Shown: piece after piece, positions 32,435 through 41,519 of the stretch
How the letters are laid out: every line of letters begins with the position of its first letter
Numbering within the stretch: the first letter of the stretch is position 1
Assembly: GCA_024233835.1 (NCBI GenBank)
Contig: JACKPC010000005.1
Location: 248,001 to 312,000, forward strand
Reading direction: 5' to 3'
Source of the DNA: Leptospiraceae bacterium
GTDB lineage: Bacteria > Spirochaetota > Leptospiria > Leptospirales > Leptospiraceae
Length of the DNA: 64,000 bases
The notes under the pieces: generated by a model
The model's input: the letters and a program-made list of their open reading frames with translations, nothing else
Database searches by the model: none
Told to the model about the DNA's origin: nothing
Program-made: the position numbers and the translations under genes

Positions 32435-33220
32435 TTAGAACCTATTTGTTACTGTCATTCTATAGTTACTGCCTTCAAAGAACTTCTTAGTAAACTCAGC
32501 CGCGACTACCGGGTCATAAGCTTTACAGGAGAAGATATCAATATAGGAAGTATTGGATTCATTAGCGAAATGAGCCGAGATACAGGAGGTTTCAATTAAT
32601 TGAAACATGGAGAAACCGGCGACTCTTTCATCTTCACCAAAATGCACGACATGGCACTCTCCAAAACGCTTCATATCAATCAGGTCACAGAGTTCATAAA
32701 CATAGCGCTTGATAGCTTCAGCATCACGAATAGTTGCAGGCTTACAATTGACAAGGTCAATGCTACTCAGAAGCCCCCAGGCTCCATCAGCAAAGCTATT
32801 TTCTCCTCTTTTGAAGAATTCACTCGCGCGTGTTGGAGATAAAAAATTCCTTATAGCCGGATTATAAGTAATTTCTTCCCCGGCATTTATTTCCCTGGCT
32901 GCAACAAGAGTTATTTGACCTTTTGTTTCGCAATTAGGATTCTCGGCAACTTTAATGTAGTGAATTGACTCCGGTCCATCATCATGAATAGGAGTAACCA
33001 GAAAGAAGTCGGATTCGATCTGGTGTGCACTGGAATATTGCAAAGTATTCAGCTTCTCGCTGGAAACTACCTTTCCTCCCCAGATAGCAACCGTTTCACC
33101 TTTTCTTATGGGAGCGGTGCTGGTAAGGGTGTAGCGGCCTTCTGAAACCTCAGTTAGGGCGATATGACTATTCAAGAAAGAATAACGAGAAATTGTTTTA
33201 ATCCCTGTATTTGTTATCAT
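32435..33220 (-). CDS. Fusion of a SET-like domain with an AdoMet-decarboxylase-like (SpeD) domain
   Basis: 261 residues in two parts. Residues about 5-120 resemble a short bacterial SET domain: PIRKGETVAIWGGKVVSSE, then NPNCETKGQITLVAAREI and NAGEEITYN. However, the SAM-binding NHSC motif is replaced by residues around KVAE. Residues about 150-261 align without gaps over the core to SpeD. Ser204, Ser212, His217 and Cys232 correspond to Ser55, Ser63, His68 and Cys83 of the neighbouring SpeD. The cleavage-site Glu becomes Thr211. Self-processing to a pyruvoyl enzyme is therefore plausible, with an altered substrate possible. AAGGAG precedes the ATG. It sits between the 77-residue ORF and speE. 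Confidence 0.82.
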   Translation of the reverse strand: MITNTGIKTISRYSFLNSHIALTEVSEGRYTLTSTAPIRKGETVAIWGGKVVSSEKLNTLQYSSAHQIESDFFLVTPIHDDGPESIHYIKVAENPNCETKGQITLVAAREINAGEEITYNPAIRNFLSPTRASEFFKRGENSFADGAWGLLSSIDLVNCKPATIRDAEAIKRYVYELCDLIDMKRFGECHVVHFGEDERVAGFSMFQLIETSCISAHFANESNTSYIDIFSCKAYDPVVAAEFTKKFFEGSNYRMTVTNRF

Positions 33221-33247
33221 AATATTTCTCCTTAAAACAAAAATTTT

Positions 33248-33481
33248 TTATGGGATCTGTGAAGGAAAAGAAGTAGAACCTTCTTTCGTGAGGTAATTAC
33301 TGAAGAAATAACCAAGTTCTGATCGACAGGATACTCTGGTTTTAAGGGTATTCGGCTTTGAGCCCTGTTGGAATAGACTTTTATTGTCAGCCGAAAACAG
33401 GAATTGGGATTTGAACTGTAAAGGGGCTGAGGAGAGGCCTTCAGGCTCTTCTTCTCTATCTTCTAACAGTTCTTTTTTCAT
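33248..33481 (-). CDS. Small hypothetical protein in the polyamine operon, 77 residues
   Basis: Unrecognised. The ATG overlaps the speD stop by 4 bases (ATGA), the classical coupling arrangement, and the gene fills the space between speD and the fusion gene. The N-terminus is acidic (KKELLEDREEEPEG); the rest is Ser-, Phe- and Gln-rich with one Cys. No signal peptide or membrane helix. The precise overlap argues for translation; the odd composition leaves some doubt. Confidence 0.5.
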   Translation of the reverse strand: MKKELLEDREEEPEGLSSAPLQFKSQFLFSADNKSLFQQGSKPNTLKTRVSCRSELGYFFSNYLTKEGSTSFPSQIP

Positions 33482-33870
33482 CCTACACTTACCGGTGGTT
33501 TGTGGTGAAGCTCAACACCAAGATTAAGAACTCCGCGCTTCATTTCCACAACTGATACATTATTTGCCTTGAAATGAACTTTCATATGGTTTAAAGCTAT
33601 ATCATTGTCGATTAAATCTCCACAGGTGAAGACATCAACCGCACAATAACCATATTCCGGCCATGTATGGATACTAAAATGGGACTCGGAAACAACCACC
33701 ATGCCACTTACACCATGGGGACTGAATTTATGAAAAGCAGGCATTACAACCGTAGCTCCGGAAAGTTCCACAGCTTCCAGCATAATGTGCTCAATAACTT
33801 CCTGATTGTTAATGATGTCCGAATCACAATCATAGAATTCTGCTATTACATGCTTCCCTAATGCATTCAT
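33478..33870 (-). CDS. speD: S-adenosylmethionine decarboxylase proenzyme
   Basis: Makes decarboxylated AdoMet, the aminopropyl donor for spermidine. The 130 residues fit the short class 1b form. The self-cleavage site is Glu62-Ser63 in VVSESHFSIHTWPEYGY; Ser55, His68 and Cys83 are all present at the same numbers as in the Thermotoga enzyme. First gene of the spe operon. A GGGAGG sequence lies about 17 bases before the ATG, with GAGAAAG closer. The 231 bases upstream (33871-34101), shared with the divergent HAD gene, are AT-rich and contain TTGACA at about 33947-33952 on the minus strand without a well-spaced -10. Confidence 0.95.
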   Translation of the reverse strand: MNALGKHVIAEFYDCDSDIINNQEVIEHIMLEAVELSGATVVMPAFHKFSPHGVSGMVVVSESHFSIHTWPEYGYCAVDVFTCGDLIDNDIALNHMKVHFKANNVSVVEMKRGVLNLGVELHHKPPVSVG

Positions 33871-34101
33871 TCTTTCTCGTCTATCGCCTCCCTTTTAAAG
33901 TTTTTATAACGAAATGAATTACGACTTTGAAATAGGCAATCTTTTTTTGTCAATATAAAATTTTCAAATTTCAAACCCTGAATAAAAAAATCTATGAATA
34001 GATTATACACAAATTTATGCGCATAATATTACATTTTCTACACTTTTTAATTAAATCAAAAAAAGCTTTCCCTGTCACTTCTTCCTTTTCATTCCTACTT
34101 T

Positions 34102-34953
34102 ATGATACAGGGCATACATACTATAGTTTGCGATCTGGACGGAACTCTTCTAAACTCGGATGCAAGCATCAGTAGTTTTACAAGAAATACCCTTCAAGAA
34201 GCCCTGACACAGGGCCTATACCTGATTATAGCCAGCGGTCGTCGTTACCGTGCCTGCCTTCCCTATATAGAATTATTCCAGGGAAGCATAGGCGTCGTTT
34301 GTAATAACGGGCAGGTATTAAGAGAGTATCCCGGACATGAAATTATCCAAGAAAATTTTCTTGATCCTGTTGAACTTAAATCTATTGTACAAATGGCCAG
34401 CCGAATGAAGTTCTCTCCTATCTTGCATGTAAGCTTTCCCGAAAGAAATCAAGTAGAAATTTTGTATGATGCAAGTCATTCGAACCCGGCTTACGAACGT
34501 TATTTACGTTCAAAACTTCTTTTTTCGGAACTTGAATCGGATCCTGTCCGAGCGGGTACAGATAGAATTCTGGTCTGTTGCTTTTTTTCGGACTCCAAAA
34601 CTGAAATACAATATCTAAAAAATAGAATAGATAGAGAGATGCAGGGAGATAAAACCCGAACGGTTTTAAGTGAAATTCCGGATATTGGATTTTGTCTGGA
34701 AATCCTGAAAGCCAATATTTCGAAATGGAGCGGAATTGAATATTTCGCCAGGATTAAAAATAAAGCCGAGAATGGCATTATCTGTTTCGGAGACGAGGGA
34801 AATGATATTGAAATGTTGAAAAGCGTGAAACACGGAATAGCCATGAAAAATGCTTCAGCAGAAGCAAAAAAAGCCGCAAAGATTCAGAATCCTTATTCAA
34901 ATGATGAAGACGGTGTTGCCCGTTTTTTACTCGAAAAGGGTATAGTTAAATAA
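34102..34953 (+). CDS. HAD-superfamily (Cof-type) phosphatase
   Basis: 283 residues. The nucleophile motif CDLDGTLLNSD is near 10-20, IIASGRRY is motif II, and the late motif CFGDEGNDIEML is typical of the Cof/IIB subgroup of sugar and cofactor phosphatases. The substrate is not predictable. No ribosome site is visible; CCCTGT and ACAGGG (34070-34075 and 34107-34112) flank the start, a short dyad of uncertain meaning. Stands alone between divergent speD and the signalling cluster. Confidence 0.88.
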   Translation: MIQGIHTIVCDLDGTLLNSDASISSFTRNTLQEALTQGLYLIIASGRRYRACLPYIELFQGSIGVVCNNGQVLREYPGHEIIQENFLDPVELKSIVQMASRMKFSPILHVSFPERNQVEILYDASHSNPAYERYLRSKLLFSELESDPVRAGTDRILVCCFFSDSKTEIQYLKNRIDREMQGDKTRTVLSEIPDIGFCLEILKANISKWSGIEYFARIKNKAENGIICFGDEGNDIEMLKSVKHGIAMKNASAEAKKAAKIQNPYSNDEDGVARFLLEKGIVK

Positions 34954-35114
34954 TTTTTTAAATATTGCTTGTTTAATAGCTTAAAGAAGAAAGAATAGAA
35001 ACCGAAAGATGATTGTTTCTTGCCGTTTACCGTCATCTAATTTTTAATTTATGCAGAAAAAGGCTTGTCCAGAAGTAATTATTAGTTAGAATACCTTCTA
35101 AACCAAAAACCTAT

Positions 35115-36356
35115 ATGAAAGAAAAATATAAGATTCTGATTGCTGAAGATGAAGCATTAGCCAGAGAACTCATCAACCATGTTCTAAAAGAGAATAACTA
35201 CCAGCCAGTCATAGTTGAAAATGGAAAAATGGCTCTTGAATATTTAAAACGTGAGTCCTTTCCGGTGGTTATTACTGACCTGGACATGCCGATTATGGGA
35301 GGTCGGGAGCTTATCTTAGAAATACAGGCGAATTTTCCCGACACGATTGTAATCGTAGAAACTCTTCATTTTGAAAGTGATATTATTATTGATATCATGA
35401 AGATGGGAGTCTTCGATTATTTAATCAAACCCATAAAAGCGGAAGATCTCCTTTTAAAAGTTTCCAGAGGACTTGATGCCGCCATTTTAAAAAAGAATCA
35501 CCGGGTTTATGAAAAAGAAAAGCTTTTGCGAATGGAAAGCCAATTGGAATGGTTAAAATGGCAGAGTAAAAATCTTTCCAATACCCATTTGAGCAAAAAC
35601 TCATTTTATGATGCAGTGTTTGAAAATCTTAAAACAAACCTATCACAGGGTGCAGGTTTTGGTGCCATTATCTCTATTAGCGAATTAATCTGTAATTCTC
35701 CAAAAAATGAGGACAACCAGTATTTGATAGACGCGGGCATCGTAGATTTCTTAAGAGAAAATACCATGCACGCCCAAAAGATCATTCAAACTTTTGGTGA
35801 ACTCGATGACCTGGTAGGACAAAAAAAATTCAATCTTAGTATGACAGTTCAGGAAGTCTATAACCTGCTAAAAGAAGAAGTAGAAGCATCAAAAAAATTT
35901 GCAGAAGTAAAGCATCATAATATTATGCTGAGCGATTTACAAAGAAAATTCTCTCAGAGCACTATCTACACTTCAGATGATGTTTCCTATTTGCGAAAAG
36001 TATTTAATGAACTAATTATCAATGCTTTAAAATTCTCCAGGGCTCATTCTAATATCATCATTCTTTTTAAAACAGAAGAGGATAAGATTACTATTTCTTT
36101 CTTAAATGTACCTACACCGGAAAATCAAATTTCAGAAGAACATCAAAACCTGATCTTCGAACCTTTTTACCGATTGAACAACCATGTTTACGAAGATTAT
36201 AAAACCTCGGATTATGGTCTGGGCCTTACCATTGTAGATAAAATTGTCCAGAAACACAATGGAAAAATTAATGCGTATAAGATAGTCGATCATACAGAAA
36301 GGATTCCTACCAATAAAGTAGAAATTACTGTAGAAATCCCCTTTGCTCGAAATTAA
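35115..36356 (+). CDS. Receiver-ATPase signalling protein, paralogue of the protein at 25331
   Basis: 413 residues. The receiver (1-125) is canonical: acidic EDE, acceptor Asp in VITDLDMPIMGG, Thr in IVETLHF and Lys in IKPI. The ATPase domain (about 270-412) has NELIINALKFSRAHSNIIILF, EPFYRL and YGLGLTIVDKIV. The connecting region again has ENLKTNLSQGAGFGAIIS but no recognisable phospho-accepting His box. It converges, with a 1-base gap, on the Hpt/hybrid-kinase operon, so it may exchange phosphoryl groups with that system. No ribosome site is visible upstream. Confidence 0.78.
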   Translation: MKEKYKILIAEDEALARELINHVLKENNYQPVIVENGKMALEYLKRESFPVVITDLDMPIMGGRELILEIQANFPDTIVIVETLHFESDIIIDIMKMGVFDYLIKPIKAEDLLLKVSRGLDAAILKKNHRVYEKEKLLRMESQLEWLKWQSKNLSNTHLSKNSFYDAVFENLKTNLSQGAGFGAIISISELICNSPKNEDNQYLIDAGIVDFLRENTMHAQKIIQTFGELDDLVGQKKFNLSMTVQEVYNLLKEEVEASKKFAEVKHHNIMLSDLQRKFSQSTIYTSDDVSYLRKVFNELIINALKFSRAHSNIIILFKTEEDKITISFLNVPTPENQISEEHQNLIFEPFYRLNNHVYEDYKTSDYGLGLTIVDKIVQKHNGKINAYKIVDHTERIPTNKVEITVEIPFARN

Positions 36357-36357
36357 G

Positions 36358-36705
36358 TTATTGGAGAGTTTCTTCTAACTCTTTGAAGGTAGCTTCTGCA
36401 CATTGAATTAGCTCAGTTCTATCTTTTATGTAATTGGCTTCGGAATAAAGAGATGCTTTTTTTTGCATTTCCTTGCCTAACTTAAAGAGTTTATCGGCTC
36501 CAATATTGGCAGAGGCTCCCGCCAATTTATGGGATAAATGTTCAATTTTCTCAGTTTCCTCAACAGGAACGTTTGCCAGTTCTTCAATAATGGGTTTTAC
36601 TGTAGCAATATAAGTGCTAACAAATTTCCCCATCAAAGCAGGATTTGCTCTTCCTGCCATATTCCTAATTTCTCCAATTCTTTCTTCGTTTAACAACTCG
36701 CTCAT
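36358..36705 (-). CDS. Histidine phosphotransfer (Hpt) protein
   Basis: A 115-residue four-helix Hpt protein. The phospho-accepting site is His59 in EHLSHKLAGASANIGA. It carries phosphoryl groups between the receiver of a hybrid kinase and a final receiver. Its start shares one base with the stop of the hybrid kinase gene (TAATG), so the two are a pair. Possible downstream receivers in reach are the REC-ATPase protein convergently encoded at 35115 and its paralogue at 25331. Confidence 0.88.
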   Translation of the reverse strand: MSELLNEERIGEIRNMAGRANPALMGKFVSTYIATVKPIIEELANVPVEETEKIEHLSHKLAGASANIGADKLFKLGKEMQKKASLYSEANYIKDRTELIQCAEATFKELEETLQ

Positions 36706-39176
36706 TAGCTTTTCCTCTTTTCTTTTAAAAAATTAAAACAGGCTTTTATGTCTGCAACTGTAACCGGTTTAGGGACTACATAATCAAATCCCTTAGTCAA
36801 ATAGTATTGTTCAGAGTTCATAAAAACATCTGCCGTCATAGCCACAACAAATAAATCATCTCTATCTCTAATATTATTAATCTGGCTTATTGCTTCAATT
36901 CCATCCATTACGGGCATACGAATATCCATAAAAATTAGATCATATTTTTTTTTGTCTAAGCTTTGTAAAACCAACTTACCATTTTCTACTATATCCACAG
37001 TGTAACCAAATAATCCAAGCATCTCCTCAATAACAATTTGATTAAATTCCTGATCTTCGGCTACTAAAATTCTTAAAGGTAAAGATTCCGAATATTGAGA
37101 CTCTTCATCTTCCTTACCTGTATCATCACCCAGTTCATTCTGGTTTTTTATAAAATATTCGCAAATTAAATTATATATCTTGGATGGATAAACAGGTTTT
37201 TGAATAAAAGATTGAATATATGGATAATTTAGATGCAATTCGGGTATCTGCTCTTTAAAAGAGACAATTCCATAAAGAGGGAGCTCTGGATAAGCTTCAT
37301 GGATCTGCTCGGACAATAGTAAATAATTATTTTCTATAGGGTCATCCATTACCAGAAATAAAAGATCCAGAGAATCTAAATCTTTCGGTATCATTTGTTT
37401 TTCTAAAGAAATATATACCTGTTTAATTGAAACTCCCCATATACTGGAATAATTTTCAAATATACTCACATAGTTAGAACAAGAGGAAACAAAGCCAATT
37501 TCTTTTCCCTGTAGGCCTGCCCTTTTATCAGATGTACGATATTCCGGTTTTTCCCCGGTGATTATATCCTCATCTATTTGAGATTTAATTGTGAAATAAA
37601 AAGTACTCCCTTTATCAACAACACTTTCAAACCAGATTTCTCCTCCTAAAAGTTCTACAAGTTTTTTGGATATAGCAAGTCCGAGTCCAGTCCCTCCGGT
37701 TTTCCTTGTTTTGGAATCGAGTAATCGATTGAATGGCTTAAATAAAGACTCTTTTTTTGACATATCAATTCCAAAACCGGTATCACTGATTTCAAACAAA
37801 AGCTCTACTGATTTATCTTTTAATTGATTTAATCTTACACTAATTCTAACTTCTCCTTCTTCAATGAACTTCAAAGCATTTCCTATAAGGTTCAATAGAA
37901 TCTGTCTCAGTCTTTTTCCATCTGAATAAATAAATGCCGGAACTTCCGGAGCAATCATAACAAAAAGATCGATTTTTTTATCTATCGCTCTGGAGATGAG
38001 TAGATCCAGAATATCATAAATATGCTGATCGATCTCAACTTTTTCTTCAAATATTTCATATTTACCAGCTTCTAATTTTGATAAATCTAATATATCATTA
38101 ATCAAAGACAGCAGCGAATCACCACTCTTTCGTATAACCTCCGTATATTTTCTCTGCTCAGGACTCATATTCATTTTTTCTAATACAGAAGCCATTCCGA
38201 CAATACCATTCATCGGAGTACGAATTTCATGGCTCATAGTAGCTAAAAATTGTGATTTTACACGATTTCCTTCTTCAGCGGCTTCCTTTGCTTCTTTTAA
38301 TGTTTTCTCAAATCGTATTCTCTCAGTAATATCTCTCGATATTGTTGTAAACAAAGTCTCTCCGGAAATTAAAGTTATGGAAAAAGATATATCTACTAAA
38401 AATTCTTCGCCGGATTTTCGAACTGCTTTTACCATGATATTATTCTTTTTGTGGTAGGAATGCTCATTGTAATGTAAAAGGAATGTCCTTAGGCCCCTAT
38501 GAAAACGCTGTGGAAGTAACATTTCAACAGGTTTTCCGAATACATCCCCGGACTTATATCCGAACATTTTCTCTGCACCCGGATTAAAAACATTAATCCG
38601 GCAATAGTTATCTATGGAAATGATTGCGTCACTGGCATATTGTATAATATTTTCATATTTTTCTTCGTTGTATTTTAAGTTAATTTCCGCTTCTTTTCTT
38701 TTTTTTATTTCTTCCTGAAGATGATGATTTGTTTCAGAAAGAGTGCTGCTTAACTCCATATACTTCTTCATATCCTGAAATCTTGCCATAGAAATAACGA
38801 TGGATCTTTCCAAATCGCTTTTTCTGGCAGGTTTTACCAGGTAAGCTCCAATCCCGTATTCCATAGCTTTTTCAAGTACCGTGTGAGAGGAATATGCAGT
38901 TACAAGGACAATAGGAATCGAAGCATAATTTCTCATCTTAAATATAAAGTTGATCCCGGCATTTAAGTCATTCTGTCCTGTATCAGGATCGGACATCTCC
39001 ATATCCAGAAGGACTATATCAACCTTTTCTTTTTTTAATATTTCAATTCCTTCATCAATATCATATGCTTTAAATATATATCCAAATCCCAACTCGGTAA
39101 GTTGAGCACTTAATAATTCACAAACGAGAGGTTCATCATCTACAATTAGTACACATATATTTTTATAATCTATCAT
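36705..39176 (-). CDS. Soluble hybrid histidine kinase (REC-PAS-HisKA-HATPase-REC-REC)
   Basis: 823 residues without membrane segments. The first receiver is at 5-125 (Asp58 in IVLLDMEM). A linker helix and a PAS domain follow (about 172-290), then HisKA with His316 in FLATMSHEIRTPMNG and a HATPase (DTGFGID, GTGLGLAISKKL). A degenerate receiver-like region (about 555-670) has no clear acceptor Asp. The true terminal receiver (about 690-815) has LVAEDQEFNQ, FMDIRMPVMDG and PKPV. Together with the adjacent Hpt protein this makes a multistep phosphorelay. The input is presumably cytoplasmic through the PAS or first receiver. Confidence 0.9.
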   Translation of the reverse strand: MIDYKNICVLIVDDEPLVCELLSAQLTELGFGYIFKAYDIDEGIEILKKEKVDIVLLDMEMSDPDTGQNDLNAGINFIFKMRNYASIPIVLVTAYSSHTVLEKAMEYGIGAYLVKPARKSDLERSIVISMARFQDMKKYMELSSTLSETNHHLQEEIKKRKEAEINLKYNEEKYENIIQYASDAIISIDNYCRINVFNPGAEKMFGYKSGDVFGKPVEMLLPQRFHRGLRTFLLHYNEHSYHKKNNIMVKAVRKSGEEFLVDISFSITLISGETLFTTISRDITERIRFEKTLKEAKEAAEEGNRVKSQFLATMSHEIRTPMNGIVGMASVLEKMNMSPEQRKYTEVIRKSGDSLLSLINDILDLSKLEAGKYEIFEEKVEIDQHIYDILDLLISRAIDKKIDLFVMIAPEVPAFIYSDGKRLRQILLNLIGNALKFIEEGEVRISVRLNQLKDKSVELLFEISDTGFGIDMSKKESLFKPFNRLLDSKTRKTGGTGLGLAISKKLVELLGGEIWFESVVDKGSTFYFTIKSQIDEDIITGEKPEYRTSDKRAGLQGKEIGFVSSCSNYVSIFENYSSIWGVSIKQVYISLEKQMIPKDLDSLDLLFLVMDDPIENNYLLLSEQIHEAYPELPLYGIVSFKEQIPELHLNYPYIQSFIQKPVYPSKIYNLICEYFIKNQNELGDDTGKEDEESQYSESLPLRILVAEDQEFNQIVIEEMLGLFGYTVDIVENGKLVLQSLDKKKYDLIFMDIRMPVMDGIEAISQINNIRDRDDLFVVAMTADVFMNSEQYYLTKGFDYVVPKPVTVADIKACFNFLKEKRKS

Positions 39177-39185
39177 ATTACTTTA

Positions 39186-41519
39186 TTATAATTTCCTTAC
39201 AAATGATATGGTTACTTTTGCTCCCAATTCATTTTTTAGAATAATTCCACCTTTTAAAGTAGCCCTGGCGCTCATTTTTACGATCTTTAAACCAATATTT
39301 CCTTCTTCCTCATTGATAACAGATTCAGGAAACCCAATGCCATTATCCAAAAAAACAAGTTGGACCACATTGTGATTTCTTAAAATATGGATAATAATCT
39401 TGGGATGCTCGATGTCTTTAAACGCATGTTTAATGCTATTTACTATGAGCTCATTTGTAAGTAAAGCAATTGTTGTAGCCTGTTTGGCATTAACAAAAAT
39501 GGTGTCCTCACAAAGAAGTTGTAATTTAATCTTTACCTTAGAATAGCTGTATACAACATTTTCACTTATCTGATAAACAATTTCCTCAAGAGGAACTTCT
39601 GTCCAATTGGATGATGATAAAATACCATGCACATCTGCCAAGCTTTGTATGCGGGTACTTAATTGATGAATAATTCCAAAATATTCTTTTTGTGATTGAA
39701 TGTTTTTCATTTTTTCCAATTCCAAAATACCCAGGATAGATGCCAAATTATTCTTTACTCGATGATTAACTTCTTCCAACAAAATACCTTTTGTTTCAGC
39801 ATCTTTTTTACTTAAAATTAAAAGCTGCTTATTTTCTTCTGCTAATTCTCTGTATCTTGCTTCACTTTCTATAATGGAATCTTGTATTTTCCTTCTTTCA
39901 TAATAAGATATAATTGCCTGTAAGGCAAGGTGGAGTAATTCTGCTTCTTTATTCCACCATTTTTCAAAAGGAATTAAAATTCCCAGCTCTATTAAAAAAA
40001 AAGCCCATTGTCCTTGACTGAGAGGTATCGGACAGAGGATAGAGAAATAGCCGGTACGCAATTTTGAAACAATAATATATTTAGATATTCGAATACTTCT
40101 ATCTGCAAGTTCCTTTAAAAAACTTGCATAGTTCGTAAAAGTAGTATAAGCAGTTTCATTTTCCTGAAGAGTGCTGCACTTCCAGAAAACATCTGTTTCT
40201 GTACCTAAAAACAAAGAGACCTTATCTGCCAGAGTGGAATATTCCAACATCCCTAATAGATTTAACCAGTCGGGCACTTCCCAACCGAGAGTATTTAGGT
40301 AAGCCTGCATATCTACGATTGTATTTAAATATCTTTCCCTGATTTGCAAAGTCTTACGAATTTCTACCTGCTCATTTACCTCTCTTAAAAATGTAACAAC
40401 AAATTCTATTTTTCCTTGCTGGTCTTTTAAAGGTAGAAGAATACCATCCAGATAGATTCCCTCTTCGCATAAAAATTTTTCCGAATACAAATAAAATTCT
40501 TTTTTATCTACAGTTTCACCATCATAAACTTTTTTGAAAAAAATATACAAACCCATATCTTTTATAACCGGGTCAGAAAATAAATTGTATTTTCCCGGCT
40601 TTTTTGCTATATTATATTTTTTTAAGAATTTCGATTTGGCTTTATTTACACGAAGTAAATATCCTTTTCCATCATACATTGACATATACAAAGGTGAATT
40701 ATCAAAGATGGCTGCTATCAATTCTGATTGTCTGTGAAGTTTTTCTTCTGACAGTATTTTTTCTGTTACGTCTCTTGCAATTCCTATAAAAAACTGCTCT
40801 TCCTTTTCTTTGAAGTGAATTAATAGAATACTTAACCAGTGTTTTTCCCCATTTTCAACAAAGTCTATAACGGTTTCAATCTTGCTTCCATGCTCAGTTT
40901 TGAGTAGAGATAAAATGTCGGATTCCTTGAGCTTTAAATTTTTAAGAAAAATTTTCTTCCCAAAGGTTCTTATGGTTTCTTGAAAAATAACAGAACCGAT
41001 AATCTTCTTTCCAAACTCCCATTCAAAAAGAAAGCTTTCCGTTTTATGATTATATACAATGCCAAATGTATAGTCTGAAACTAATTCGCCTACCAACTCT
41101 CTGGTTTTTATATAAAACTCATGATTTTTCTTATATGCCTGTTTTTCGGGTGAATAATGATGTACGAGTCGAAAAATTTCACTGCTTGTAATGGCTTTCC
41201 AATCCAGATAATCCTGGTAACCCGCCTTGATAGCCAGCACTGATTCCTGAATCGATGCATTTCGAGATATAGCAATCACAGGCGAAAAAAGGAAATTATG
41301 TTTATTGCGGAGTTTATGCAAGAATAATTCATCTATATTCTGTATGTCATGAAACAAAATACAAAAACCATCGATTGAATCTTGTAAGATTTCAGTTTCT
41401 GAGTAAAATAATAGTTCTCCTGTGAAACTCGTATTGAATTCAAATATAGGAAAAACTGTAGTATAAAAATGTCCGGGCTCTTTACCTACGCATATAATAG
41501 AAAAAGGACTCTTACTCAC
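39186..41519 (-). CDS. PAS-containing HisKA_2/HWE-type sensor kinase with pseudo-receiver
   Basis: 777 residues. The N-terminal 125 residues look like a receiver fold but lack the acidic pair and the Lys, with LDWKAIT where a receiver Lys-Pro would be, so a pseudo-receiver. One or two PAS-type regions follow (about 155-390; IGIARDVTEK and VTFLREVNEQ are PAC-like), then a GAF-like region (about 395-560). The kinase core has His586 in LLEEVNHRVKNNLASI, the HisKA_2 form common in light and stress sensors, with TNELIVNSIKHAF and DNGIGFPES. It lies 9 bases before the hybrid kinase and is probably the head of this operon. Confidence 0.85.
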   Translation of the reverse strand: MSKSPFSIICVGKEPGHFYTTVFPIFEFNTSFTGELLFYSETEILQDSIDGFCILFHDIQNIDELFLHKLRNKHNFLFSPVIAISRNASIQESVLAIKAGYQDYLDWKAITSSEIFRLVHHYSPEKQAYKKNHEFYIKTRELVGELVSDYTFGIVYNHKTESFLFEWEFGKKIIGSVIFQETIRTFGKKIFLKNLKLKESDILSLLKTEHGSKIETVIDFVENGEKHWLSILLIHFKEKEEQFFIGIARDVTEKILSEEKLHRQSELIAAIFDNSPLYMSMYDGKGYLLRVNKAKSKFLKKYNIAKKPGKYNLFSDPVIKDMGLYIFFKKVYDGETVDKKEFYLYSEKFLCEEGIYLDGILLPLKDQQGKIEFVVTFLREVNEQVEIRKTLQIRERYLNTIVDMQAYLNTLGWEVPDWLNLLGMLEYSTLADKVSLFLGTETDVFWKCSTLQENETAYTTFTNYASFLKELADRSIRISKYIIVSKLRTGYFSILCPIPLSQGQWAFFLIELGILIPFEKWWNKEAELLHLALQAIISYYERRKIQDSIIESEARYRELAEENKQLLILSKKDAETKGILLEEVNHRVKNNLASILGILELEKMKNIQSQKEYFGIIHQLSTRIQSLADVHGILSSSNWTEVPLEEIVYQISENVVYSYSKVKIKLQLLCEDTIFVNAKQATTIALLTNELIVNSIKHAFKDIEHPKIIIHILRNHNVVQLVFLDNGIGFPESVINEEEGNIGLKIVKMSARATLKGGIILKNELGAKVTISFVRKL

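Noticed and set aside
33871..34101. tRNA, riboswitch or polyamine-sensing leader before speD
   Set aside because: No cloverleaf or long stem was seen; only AT-rich spacer with an isolated TTGACA.
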